Below, in pieces: positions 1-6,102 of a stretch of DNA of 7,140 nt. The stretch spans positions 1 to 7,140 of the forward strand of contig CAMCTH010000242.1 in the NCBI GenBank assembly GCA_945877965.1, in the 5' to 3' direction. How positions within the stretch are numbered: the first letter of the stretch is position 1; the number at the start of each line of letters is the position of its first letter. Below the pieces are notes generated by a model. It did no database searches and was not told the DNA's origin. It saw only the letters and a list, made by a program, of their open reading frames with translations. The translations under genes were made by a program, and so were the position numbers. Source of the stretch: Planctomicrobium piriforme (GTDB lineage: Bacteria > Planctomycetota > Planctomycetia > Pirellulales > PNKZ01).

Positions 1-1137
1 CTCGCAATCCGCTACGCAACGACCGCTGCTGAGCAGCGTCGTCACGTCGGGATTCGATGCGTCGGACTGGGCGACGTCGACGGCGCAATGGGTCTCCAGC
101 CAGCGGCGGCGGTCGATCGTGCGTCGCCGCGGCGGCGATGCGTCGTCGCTCGTTGTGACGGCAAACACGTTCTCGGCCATTGCGTAGCACGATTGCAAGG
201 CCGCAGGCTTCAAGCCGTCTGCGGCAAATCTCTCGGCGAATCGCTGCATCGCCTCGGCCCCGACCGGCTCGCTGCAATTCACGACGGCCCGGAGCGTGGA
301 AAGATCGTAACGACCTGGCTCGGGCTTCACGCGCGTTGCCAGAAAGGCGAAGGCAAAATTCGGCAACCAACAGTGCGTCGCCCGGTGACGCGTCACGGCT
401 TCCAGCAACAAACCGGGATTCGCGACCCATTCGAACGGACTGAGCCACGCGGTCGCGACGCCCGCGGAAAGCGCATTGACGAAGCAGGCGATGAAGCCCA
501 TGTCGTGATACAGGGGCAACCACGAGGCGATCACATCGCGCTCCGTCAAGCGAAGTGCAGCCTGATAGCTCTCAGCATGTCGGTGGACCGCGCCGTGCGA
601 GAGCATCACTCCCTTTTGCAGGCCGGTCGTACCGGAGGAATGTTGCAGCAACATCAAATCGTCGGGCGACGGCGTAAACGGCTGGGGAATCGGTCCGCCG
701 CCGAGCACAATCTCCGGATACGTCACCGTGCGGCGAACGTCGGCGGGCAACTCTTCGCGACGAACTTGCGGCGCGAGCGCGAGCCCCCAGGCGTCGATCC
801 GCCGCAGGAGCTCCGCCATGCGCGTCCAATAGATCTCGCGATCGACCCGCACGCCCGGCTCGGCCATGATCGTCGGGATGCCGCCGCACCAAAGGCAACC
901 GAGCCACGCGGCAGGCAAGTCGAGGTGATGCGTGCCGATAAAGACGACGACGTCGCCGCGTTGTAAACCGGCGGCCGTGTACCAAGCCGCCGCCCGCCCC
1001 GCCGCCTCGGCTATTTCCCCGTAAGACCGCGATTCTTCTTTCGCCCGCCGCGAGACAATCGTCGTGCAGAGTCGGTCCCCGTCGCGCCGAGCATGCTCGA
1101 GCACCGAACGAACGAGATCGCGAAAGTCGGCCGGCAT
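1..1137 (-). CDS. Fatty-acyl-AMP ligase-like adenylate-forming enzyme (C-terminal part outside window)
   Basis: The first 379 residues of an ANL-superfamily adenylating enzyme are visible; the gene runs off the left edge. Such enzymes activate a carboxylic acid with ATP to an acyl-AMP, and in the FAAL branch pass it to an acyl carrier protein. Seen in order: ATP-loop motif HSSGTTGLQKGV (residues 166-177), the FAAL-style PLYHDMGFI motif (208-216), NCSEPV (287-292) and the A5-type motif CYAMAEN (317-323, usually YGLAE). The sequence breaks off near the end of the large N-terminal domain, so the hinge and catalytic lysine cannot be checked. No signal peptide or membrane segment is seen, so it should be cytosolic. 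The ATG lies 12 nt after the MBOAT stop, in the same frame and with only a weak upstream GAAGCG; an in-frame TAG bars any longer start. As third gene of the operon it probably supplies the acyl group. Acyl-CoA synthetase activity is an alternative; substrate unknown. Confidence 0.87.
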   Translation of the reverse strand, partial: MPADFRDLVRSVLEHARRDGDRLCTTIVSRRAKEESRSYGEIAEAAGRAAAWYTAAGLQRGDVVVFIGTHHLDLPAAWLGCLWCGGIPTIMAEPGVRVDREIYWTRMAELLRRIDAWGLALAPQVRREELPADVRRTVTYPEIVLGGGPIPQPFTPSPDDLMLLQHSSGTTGLQKGVMLSHGAVHRHAESYQAALRLTERDVIASWLPLYHDMGFIACFVNALSAGVATAWLSPFEWVANPGLLLEAVTRHRATHCWLPNFAFAFLATRVKPEPGRYDLSTLRAVVNCSEPVGAEAMQRFAERFAADGLKPAALQSCYAMAENVFAVTTSDDASPPRRRTIDRRRWLETHCAVDVAQSDASNPDVTTLLSSGRCVADCE

Positions 1138-1149
1138 GAAAACGCTTCG

Positions 1150-2580
1150 CTAGAACTGAAAGTAGATGAAGGCCGTCTGTCCGCGCAAGTAAATCAGGCA
1201 TAACGTCACGGCCGCCCCGAGCGCCACGCCGTCGACGGCCGCGAGGCCGTAACGTCGCAGACTCGACGCGTCGGGGTCGCAGGCCGTCGCCCGGGTCCAC
1301 AGTCTACACGCCGCCGGAGCCGACCACACGGCAACCGTCAGCAGGGCGGTCTGCAGATAGAATGTTCCCGACAGGGCGCGCTGCCGATACTCCCACGGCA
1401 GCAACGCGTGCTTCCAAAGTTCGCAAGCCTGCGTCAAATCTGCGGCCCGGAAGAAAATCCAACCGAGCATGACGAGCCCGAACGTGACGAGCGATTCCAA
1501 GCCGCTGCGCCAGATGCTCGGCACGGCCGGGGGAGTAGCGCCGCCGCGCAAGGCGTGATATCCGGCGATCAGTAAGCCGTGATACAGCCCCCACAGCGCG
1601 TAAGTCCAGCCCGCCCCGTGCCAGACGCCGCAGAGCGTCATCGACAGAATCGCCGCGCGGGTCAGCGCGAGCTTCGTCGTCTGCCGTCGCATCAGCGGAT
1701 AGAAGAGGTAGTCGCGAATCCATCGCGAGAGCGACATGTGCCAGCGATTCCAAAAATCGACCGGCGACCGAGCCGTGTACGGATGATCGAAATTGTCGAC
1801 GAGCTTAATGCCGCAAAGCAATGCCGAGCCGTAGGCGATCCGCGAGTAGCCGCTGAAGTCGAAATAAATCTGCAGGCCGAACGCGATCGCAGCCAAGTAA
1901 ACGTCGGTGCCGCCGAGCGTGCGTGCGTCGACCGAAAACGCGTTGTCGACGTCTTGCGAAAGCGAGTCGGCCAGCACGACTTTGATGAACATGCCGATCA
2001 CGATCTGCGTCAGCCCCCGGATAAAATCGCCGCGCACTCCCACCCCGGCGGCCGACTCGATCTGCGGCAACAACTCTTTCGCGCGGAGAATCGGCCCCGC
2101 GATAAGCTTCGGGAAAAACGCGATGAAGAGCTGCAAGCTCCAGAAGGAGTGGACCTTCTCGCGCTTCCGCATCACGTCGACGATATAGCTGATTGATTCG
2201 AATACATAGAACGAAATCCCCAGCGGAAGCACCCAATGCGGCGGTTGCCAAACATTGGACACGCCGAGTAACGTCGCCAGCGATGAGGCGCTGACGACGA
2301 GCCAATCGAGATACTTGAACAACGCCAGAAGGGCGATATTGGCCGCGACGACGATCTTGCCGCGGCGTGAACGATCGGCCGCCTGCGTGATCCAGACCGC
2401 GCCGAAGTGATTCAGCGCCGCACAGCCGACGAGCAGCCCCAAATAGGGCCAATGCCACGAGGCGTAGAACAAGTAACTGGACAGCAGCAAAAAGCCGAAC
2501 CGCAGCCGCGCCGGCAACAGCCGCAAGCCGACGACGACGATCGCCAAGAACAACGGATAGATCAGACTATTGAATCTCAT
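1150..2580 (-). CDS. MBOAT family membrane O-acyltransferase (AlgI/DltB-like)
   Basis: This 476-residue polytopic membrane protein belongs to the membrane-bound O-acyltransferases, which move an acyl group across or within the membrane onto an extracytoplasmic acceptor (as DltB and AlgI do). Family hallmarks are visible: hydrophobic N-terminus (residues 5-60), LPLGISFYVFESISYIVDV (118-136), FFPKLIAGPILRAKELLPQ (155-173), YFDFSGYSRIAYG (239-251), FWNRWHMSLSRWIRDYLFYP (276-295) and GVWHGAGWTYALWGLYHG (318-335). His321 in the VWHG motif matches the catalytic histidine of the family, and Arg279-Trp280-His281 is the conserved RWH. The C-terminus FIYFQF is typical of AlgI-like members, and length fits the usual 450-520. 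Its ATG overlaps the stop of the upstream SGNH gene (ATGA), indicating translational coupling. The acceptor (glycan, teichoic-like polymer or peptidoglycan) cannot be read from the sequence. Confidence 0.95.
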   Translation of the reverse strand: MRFNSLIYPLFLAIVVVGLRLLPARLRFGFLLLSSYLFYASWHWPYLGLLVGCAALNHFGAVWITQAADRSRRGKIVVAANIALLALFKYLDWLVVSASSLATLLGVSNVWQPPHWVLPLGISFYVFESISYIVDVMRKREKVHSFWSLQLFIAFFPKLIAGPILRAKELLPQIESAAGVGVRGDFIRGLTQIVIGMFIKVVLADSLSQDVDNAFSVDARTLGGTDVYLAAIAFGLQIYFDFSGYSRIAYGSALLCGIKLVDNFDHPYTARSPVDFWNRWHMSLSRWIRDYLFYPLMRRQTTKLALTRAAILSMTLCGVWHGAGWTYALWGLYHGLLIAGYHALRGGATPPAVPSIWRSGLESLVTFGLVMLGWIFFRAADLTQACELWKHALLPWEYRQRALSGTFYLQTALLTVAVWSAPAACRLWTRATACDPDASSLRRYGLAAVDGVALGAAVTLCLIYLRGQTAFIYFQF

Positions 2581-3779
2581 CGCCCGGCCCCTGCACGTTC
2601 AGTCGCAGCCCGGTCGGCCGCAGCGCGACGCAACGGCTCGGCCCGGTCGATGAGAAACTCCGCCAGCAGCCGATGACCTGTTTCCGTAAAGTGCGAACGA
2701 TCGGGCGTATGCAAATCGTAACCCCAATGTTCGTTCGGTACGACGCGGCGAGCATCGACGACCGATACGCCGCGAGCTTGGCACCAGTCGTCGAACGAAC
2801 GAATGAAGTCGGCTTGCTGCGCAGGGTCCATCATCGGCGGCAGATCGTCGCGTTCCGGAGCATAGTAGATGACGACTTGCGAGCCGGCGTTCAAGTAAGA
2901 TTGCAATAAGGCCCGGAGACAATGCTGATTGAACTCCAGGTCGGCCGGGATCAGTTCGTACGAGTACGCGATCGACTTTCGCTCTTCCCACGACCGTTGA
3001 ACAGAGCCGACGAGCAGCTTGTAGATCCGCGTCCGCAGGTCGACGCCGTAGCCGATCAAAGCGACGTGCCGGCGGGCTTCGTCAAACAACTGCTCATCGA
3101 TCCGATCGGCATGCGACTTCATCCGCTCCGCTTCTTGCTCGCGCGCCAGCCGGCGCACGTCGCCGGTGATCGCTTGCAAAATGGGGGCGGCATCGGCCGG
3201 ATCGATCTTCGCCAACGCTTGCCGAAACTCGGCGGCAAACGACGGATCGCGAAAGCAAGAGAACACCTCGTCGCGCAAGCGCACTTCGCGAGCGACGTTT
3301 CGCCACGTCAGTCCCAGGACGACGATCCGGGGCCGATAGTTCTGCGCCTGCAACTGCACGGAGCGCGTCAGCATTTCGTACGGCAAGAAGTTGGGGTAAG
3401 ACAGCAAATAGACGCCGCCGACCGGCGCATTGCCGCCGAGTTTCTTGCCCAACTCATCCGGCAAGATTCCGCGATCGCGCACGACCATCGGTTCGCCGGG
3501 GGTCGGGCTAGGAAGCGTGTAGGTGTGCGAGTTACCGAGGAGCAGCAACGCCGGACCCTCGCCGACAAACGGCGGCGGCGGGGGATCGGCCGCACGGTCG
3601 AGCGTCACAAACGATGTGACCGGGGAGGGGGCAACGGAAGCAGCGACCGGGGTTCGAAATTCGCGGCCCGTCCAAAAATTTGCCGCCGCGATCGTCGCCG
3701 CCATGCAGGCGAGCGTCACCGCCGCCGAACGGCGATCCGCCCCCGTCGCTGCGTGCGCTGATTCCGAACCTGACGTCAT
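2577..3779 (-). CDS. Membrane-anchored SGNH-hydrolase-like protein, putative partner of the MBOAT acyltransferase
   Basis: The protein has 400 residues. After a polar start, one hydrophobic stretch (about residues 18-36, SAAVTLACMAATIAAANFW) looks like an uncleaved signal anchor, placing the rest outside the cytoplasmic membrane. A proline-rich linker (about 62-70) follows. The SGNH-type nucleophile block is LLLLGNSHTYTLP with Ser84, and the C-terminal Asp-His block is PDRSHFTETGH with Asp360 and His363. GLTWRN (156-161) lies where the GxND block would be expected, in changed form. DltD, AlgJ/AlgX and PatB are SGNH-fold proteins that work with an MBOAT partner; by analogy this one receives or transfers the acyl group on the outer face. 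Sequence likeness to any one of them is low by eye, so it could instead be a deacylase or esterase. First gene of the operon; no clear Shine-Dalgarno precedes its ATG. The start was chosen because it yields the membrane anchor. Confidence 0.85.
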   Translation of the reverse strand: MTSGSESAHAATGADRRSAAVTLACMAATIAAANFWTGREFRTPVAASVAPSPVTSFVTLDRAADPPPPPFVGEGPALLLLGNSHTYTLPSPTPGEPMVVRDRGILPDELGKKLGGNAPVGGVYLLSYPNFLPYEMLTRSVQLQAQNYRPRIVVLGLTWRNVAREVRLRDEVFSCFRDPSFAAEFRQALAKIDPADAAPILQAITGDVRRLAREQEAERMKSHADRIDEQLFDEARRHVALIGYGVDLRTRIYKLLVGSVQRSWEERKSIAYSYELIPADLEFNQHCLRALLQSYLNAGSQVVIYYAPERDDLPPMMDPAQQADFIRSFDDWCQARGVSVVDARRVVPNEHWGYDLHTPDRSHFTETGHRLLAEFLIDRAEPLRRAAADRAATERAGAGR

Positions 3780-3868
3780 AAGAGAACCAACGTGGCGTCG
3801 TCTGAGGTGTGTCGCTCAAGCTCACGCACTCGCGCGGGCCGAGAAAACTGACCACCGCGTACCGGGAG

Positions 3869-3894
3869 ATTGTAACGATTTGCCGACGATTTGC
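3869..3894 (-). promoter_or_regulatory. Candidate promoter/operator region of the acylation operon
   Basis: Upstream of the SGNH gene the minus strand reads TACAAT (3874-3869), a fair -10 hexamer about 90 nt before the ATG. Directly upstream of it lie two perfect 9-bp direct repeats, acgatttgc on the plus strand, at 3875-3883 and 3886-3894. They have an 11-bp period, close to one helical turn, so both would face the same side of the DNA. No convincing -35 hexamer is present at 17 bp, which would fit activator dependence. This is inference from position and spacing only. Confidence 0.27.
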
Positions 3895-3948
3895 GATGCG
3901 ACCAACTGACGACGTCTCGAACAGCAATTTCGGCGCGAGAGCCGTTTG

Positions 3949-4055
3949 CGTAGGGTGGGACAAAGTCCCACCACTTGGCCGCGACGTCAACCGTGAGTTC
4001 CCCACAACGCCAAACGCATGCAGAGACGAGCGGTGGGGCTCTGCCCCACCCTACG
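3949..4055. repeat. 107-bp palindromic intergenic repeat with GTAGGGTGGG termini (MITE/REP-like)
   Basis: The ends are perfect 11-bp inverted repeats, cgtagggtggg (3949-3959) and cccaccctacg (4045-4055). Each end also contains its own hairpin: ggtggga/tcccacc with a 5-nt loop (3954-3972), and ggtggggc/gccccacc with a 3-nt loop (4032-4050). The two 7-8 bp stems are close relatives but not identical. From memory, GTAGGGTGGG...CCCACCCTAC elements are dispersed in many planctomycete and cyanobacterial genomes; copy number here cannot be seen. The 59 bp between the two hairpins shows no coding or obvious structure. It begins 14 bp beyond the hicB stop and ends 170 bp before the SGNH start, so its hairpins may shield the acylation operon from hicAB transcription, although no U-tract follows either. 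Confidence 0.7.
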
Positions 4056-4068
4056 AGACGCGACGCTC

Positions 4069-4473
4069 TCAGCGCGTTGAGGCTTCGACGGCGACGGTGC
4101 GGATGAAATCACTGAGGCCGCTGAAGCCGCGTTTCTTCGCCGAGACTTCGAGCAGCAGTTTCTCTTCGGTCGTCAGGCGAACGTTGACCTGTTCGTTGCG
4201 GCGGCCCGATTCGGCCGGGGCCGGCACTCGCTTGCCCGACTCGATCAGATACGCGACGGCCGTCGTCAACGCCTCCCGGGTATTCACGACGCACGCCTCG
4301 GTCGTCGGCCCATCGCCGAACACCTGCGGCATTTCCAAACCGCGGCCGAACCATTCCCCCGCTTCGAATTGCAAGATGATCTGATACAACCCCGCCGCCT
4401 CGCGGGCCTGAGCCAACACCGCGGCCGCAAACGGAGCGTCGAGCTTTTTACGACGACTCGTCCCCTTCGGCAT
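4069..4473 (-). CDS. hicB: HicB-family antitoxin
   Basis: The second gene of a toxin-antitoxin pair. HicB binds and blocks HicA and represses the operon. With the start used here it has 134 residues. A basic N-terminal extension of about 28 residues precedes the degenerate RNase-H-like HicB domain (YQIILQFEAGEWFGRGLEMP, then TREALTTAVAYLIESGKRVP). The C-terminal third, EQVNVRLTTEEKLLLEVSAK followed by GFSGLSDFIRTVAVEA, looks like a ribbon-helix-helix DNA-binding region. It overlaps the end of hicA by 26 nt. An alternative ATG at 4503 would add ten residues (MCAKSKKSSV) and raise the overlap to 56 nt. The shorter start is preferred because the overlap is smaller and the protein then begins just before KLDAPF; neither start has a good ribosome site. 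Family assignment is firm, the start less so. Confidence 0.88.
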   Translation of the reverse strand: MPKGTSRRKKLDAPFAAAVLAQAREAAGLYQIILQFEAGEWFGRGLEMPQVFGDGPTTEACVVNTREALTTAVAYLIESGKRVPAPAESGRRNEQVNVRLTTEEKLLLEVSAKKRGFSGLSDFIRTVAVEASTR

Positions 4474-4657
4474 CACGGACGATTTTTTCGACTTCGCGCA
4501 CATAGACCTGTTTCACCTTGCAGTTATGCACGGGAATCGACACCAGGTCGAACCCGGGCTTCTCAAAAATATGATGCGAGCCGCTTATGCGAACGAGTTC
4601 GTAACCCGCATCCTCCAGCATCCCCCGCACCTGGGCGAATCGCTTGTCGCTCGGCAT
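4448..4657 (-). CDS. hicA: HicA-family toxin, mRNA interferase
   Basis: A 69-residue protein of the HicA/YcfA dsRNA-binding-like fold, a ribosome-independent mRNA-cleaving toxin that halts growth when not bound by HicB. The diagnostic core is complete: an N-terminal helix (FAQVRGMLEDAGYELVR), the GSHHIF motif (residues 26-31) with the presumed catalytic His28, then a strand DLVSIPVH (37-44) and KVKQVYVREVEKIVRDA (47-63). Length is normal for the family (about 60-90). No key residue is missing, so the toxin looks intact. It precedes and overlaps hicB, the canonical hicAB order. AGAGGA (4672-4667) lies 9 nt before the ATG, one of the better ribosome sites in the window. The next gene upstream on the same strand is proB, separated by a 302-bp gap with terminator-like structure. 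Confidence 0.92.
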   Translation of the reverse strand: MPSDKRFAQVRGMLEDAGYELVRISGSHHIFEKPGFDLVSIPVHNCKVKQVYVREVEKIVRDAEGDESS

Positions 4658-4661
4658 TTAA

Positions 4662-4679
4662 GTATATCCTCTGCTATAC
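4662..4679 (-). promoter_or_regulatory. Inverted repeat over the hicA ribosome binding site (candidate HicB operator)
   Basis: Five-bp arms gtata (4662-4666) and tatac (4675-4679) flank an 8-nt centre that holds the hicA Shine-Dalgarno AGAGGA. HicB proteins with ribbon-helix-helix domains bind palindromes next to their operon, so this is the natural operator candidate. As RNA the same sequence could form a small hairpin with the ribosome site in its loop. A second short inverted repeat, cgaac/gttcg, lies at 4679-4694. No good sigma70 promoter pair was found here. Short arms make chance occurrence possible. Confidence 0.33.
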
Positions 4680-4727
4680 GAACGGCAAAGTTCGCCTATT
4701 TTTGAATTTGGCGATCTTCCGCCGCTA

Positions 4728-4845
4728 GAAAACGAAAACGGCCCGTCGGCTATGAGTTGTGCGCAAAGAAAAACCACAAGTAACCGCAGCTTTATGCTGC
4801 GACTCTTGTGGTTGATCCTTCCACAAGACTCATAGCCGACGGGCC
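4728..4845 (-). terminator. Large nested hairpin with U-rich tail downstream of proB
   Basis: Perfect 18-bp arms ggcccgtcggctatgagt (4740-4757) and its reverse complement (4828-4845) enclose a second stem, 9 bp (4772-4780 with 4805-4813), which encloses a third, 6 bp cgcagc/gctgcg with a 5-nt loop (4785-4801). On the minus strand the outer stem is followed by GTTTTCGTTTTC (4739-4728). Position about 115 bp after the proB stop, and orientation, fit a rho-independent terminator for proB. An 18-bp perfect outer stem around further stems is far more elaborate than a normal terminator; a small RNA or palindromic mobile repeat is possible instead. Confidence 0.6.
4765..4813 (-). terminator. Inner hairpin with U-tract (attenuator-type terminator candidate)
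   Basis: On the minus-strand RNA the order is AACCACAAG, a short internal loop, CGCAGC, ATAAA loop, GCTGCG, a short internal loop, CTTGTGGTT, then a T-rich run TTTTTCTTT ending at 4765 whose first two bases are also in the stem. This alone has the form of an intrinsic terminator. The 7-nt segment CCACAAG (4811-4805) can pair either with CTTGTGG at 4780-4774 (this terminator) or with a second CTTGTGG at 4827-4821 upstream, which would break it. Such a choice is the design of transcription attenuators; function here is inferred. Confidence 0.5.
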
Positions 4846-4959
4846 TAAACTCCGTCCGCTATCGGCCCATCCTGGACCGGTCACTGAATCAAAGGAGTAT
4901 TTAAACCACGAGCGGTTTTGTTGTCAACTTAATTTGGACCGCGCGAATCGTCGGCAAAC

Positions 4960-6099
4960 TCACACCGTCACGGCCATGTTGTCGCGGTGGATTACTTCTT
5001 GGTACGGGGCGTGGCCCAACGCGGTGAAGATCGCTTCCGTTTTTAAACCCTTGATGCGCATCACCTCGGCGGCTGAGTAGTTCGTTAGGCCGCGGGCGAA
5101 TTCGCTGCCGCTTTTGTCGCGTAGCGCCACGACGTCGCCGCGGGCGAAGTCCCCTTGCACGTCGGCCACGCCGATCGCCAGCAGGCTGCGGCCGTCCTTC
5201 TCGACCGCCTTGCGGGCTCCGTCGTCGAGGACGAACACGCCGCGCGGTTGGGCCGTGAAGCCGATCCAGCGCTTCCACGACGTGATCGCTTGCCCTTGGG
5301 CGACGAACAGCGTGCCGACCGGTTCGCCGGCGATGATCTGCTGCAGCACGTCGAAGTCCTTACCGCTCGCTATGATCATGTTCTCGCCGGCAATCGTCGT
5401 CTTGCGAGCCGCATTGAGTTTGCCGGCCATCCCCCCTTTGCTCAGGCCCGTTTTGGTGTCGCGCACCAGCGAAAAGATAGACTCGTCGAGCTTCAGCACC
5501 GTCGAAATCACTTTCGATTCCGGCAGCGCTGGGTCGCCGTCGTACAGGCCGGCGACGTCGGAGAGAATGATCAATAGCGGAGCGCGAATCAAGTTCGTCA
5601 CGATCGCCGCCAGTTGATCATTGTCGCCGAACGTCGTTTCGAGTTCGGCCGTGCTGACCGTGTCGTTCTCGTTGATGATCGGAATGGCACCGAATTCGAG
5701 CAGCGAAAGCAGCGTGTTGCGAATATTCAGATAGCTGGCTCGCTCGTCGAGATCGCCGGCCGTCAGCAGGACCTGCGCCGCCGTCCGCCCGAGCGACAGC
5801 AACACGCGATCGTACGCTTGGATCAGCCGACTCTGCCCGACGGCCGCCACGGCCTGCAGCTTCGCCAAATCCTTCGGGCGCTCCTTCAGGTTCAACCGCC
5901 CCATGCCCGACGCCACCGCACCCGAGCTAACGAGCACGACCTTGCGCCCCGTCTGCATGATTCGGTGTAGGTTCTCGCTGAGCGATGCGATCTTCCCTTC
6001 GTCGAGCGAGCCGTCGGGTCGGGTGAGAACGCGGGTGCCGACTTTTACCACGATCGTCGTTGCAGCGGCGGCCAGTTCCAAACGGAGGGGATCGGTCAT
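4960..6099 (-). CDS. proB: Glutamate 5-kinase (gamma-glutamyl kinase) with PUA domain
   Basis: This cytosolic enzyme phosphorylates L-glutamate with ATP to gamma-glutamyl phosphate, the first committed step of proline synthesis, feeding ProA. The 379 residues show the amino-acid-kinase domain: IVVKVGTRVLT (16-26), VLVSSGAVASGMG (55-67), IINENDTVS (141-149), FGDNDQLAA (157-165), LSDVAGLYDGDP (179-190) and KGGMAGKLNAA (221-231). A C-terminal PUA domain (about 285-370) follows, containing RGVFVLDDGARKAV and GLTNYSAAEVMRIKG. Length matches PUA-containing ProB proteins. The start at 6099 puts the kinase motif near the N-terminus as in other family members; an in-frame ATG at 6171 would add 24 poorly conserved-looking residues (MLGHSSTSLFARF...). 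ProB is usually feedback-inhibited by proline. proA is not adjacent; hicAB lies downstream instead. Divergent from the purF-like gene. Confidence 0.96.
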   Translation of the reverse strand: MTDPLRLELAAAATTIVVKVGTRVLTRPDGSLDEGKIASLSENLHRIMQTGRKVVLVSSGAVASGMGRLNLKERPKDLAKLQAVAAVGQSRLIQAYDRVLLSLGRTAAQVLLTAGDLDERASYLNIRNTLLSLLEFGAIPIINENDTVSTAELETTFGDNDQLAAIVTNLIRAPLLIILSDVAGLYDGDPALPESKVISTVLKLDESIFSLVRDTKTGLSKGGMAGKLNAARKTTIAGENMIIASGKDFDVLQQIIAGEPVGTLFVAQGQAITSWKRWIGFTAQPRGVFVLDDGARKAVEKDGRSLLAIGVADVQGDFARGDVVALRDKSGSEFARGLTNYSAAEVMRIKGLKTEAIFTALGHAPYQEVIHRDNMAVTV

Positions 6100-6102
6100 G
6101 GT

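Larger units (their letters stand above)
4658..4959. other. Intergenic region between proB and hicA
   Basis: This 302-bp gap separates two minus-strand transcription units. It holds the candidate hicA operator (4662-4679), the nested hairpin (4740-4845) with its U-rich tracts, and a small hairpin aaacc/ggttt at 4903-4918 about 40 bp after the proB stop. No credible open reading frame, tRNA or standard promoter was recognised in the rest. Confidence 0.6.

Noticed and set aside
88..966. Long plus-strand open frame opposite the ligase gene
   Set aside because: It is antisense to a gene with clear ANL motifs, is rich in Arg, His and Gln as GC-rich shadow frames are, and shows no recognisable domain.
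2922..3761. Plus-strand open frame of 279 codons opposite the SGNH gene
   Set aside because: The opposite strand has the membrane anchor and SGNH catalytic blocks. This frame is Arg/Gln-rich, low in hydrophobic cores, and looks like a shadow.
3532..4005. Minus-strand frame upstream of and overlapping the SGNH gene
   Set aside because: It runs through the palindromic repeat and lies in another frame of the SGNH gene. No domain or plausible ribosome site was seen.
3949..4055. CRISPR array or intrinsic terminator only
   Set aside because: There are just two related hairpins in inverted orientation and no regular spacers. Neither stem is followed by a U-tract.
4740..4845. Integron attC site
   Set aside because: The outer arms are a perfect palindrome without the unpaired bases typical of attC, and no paired GTTRRRY/RYYYAAC core boxes flank it.
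4903..4918. Small hairpin aaacc/ggttt after proB as its terminator
   Set aside because: The stem is only 5 bp and AT-rich, and the minus strand continues AAATACTCC with no U-run. The larger hairpin downstream is a better candidate.
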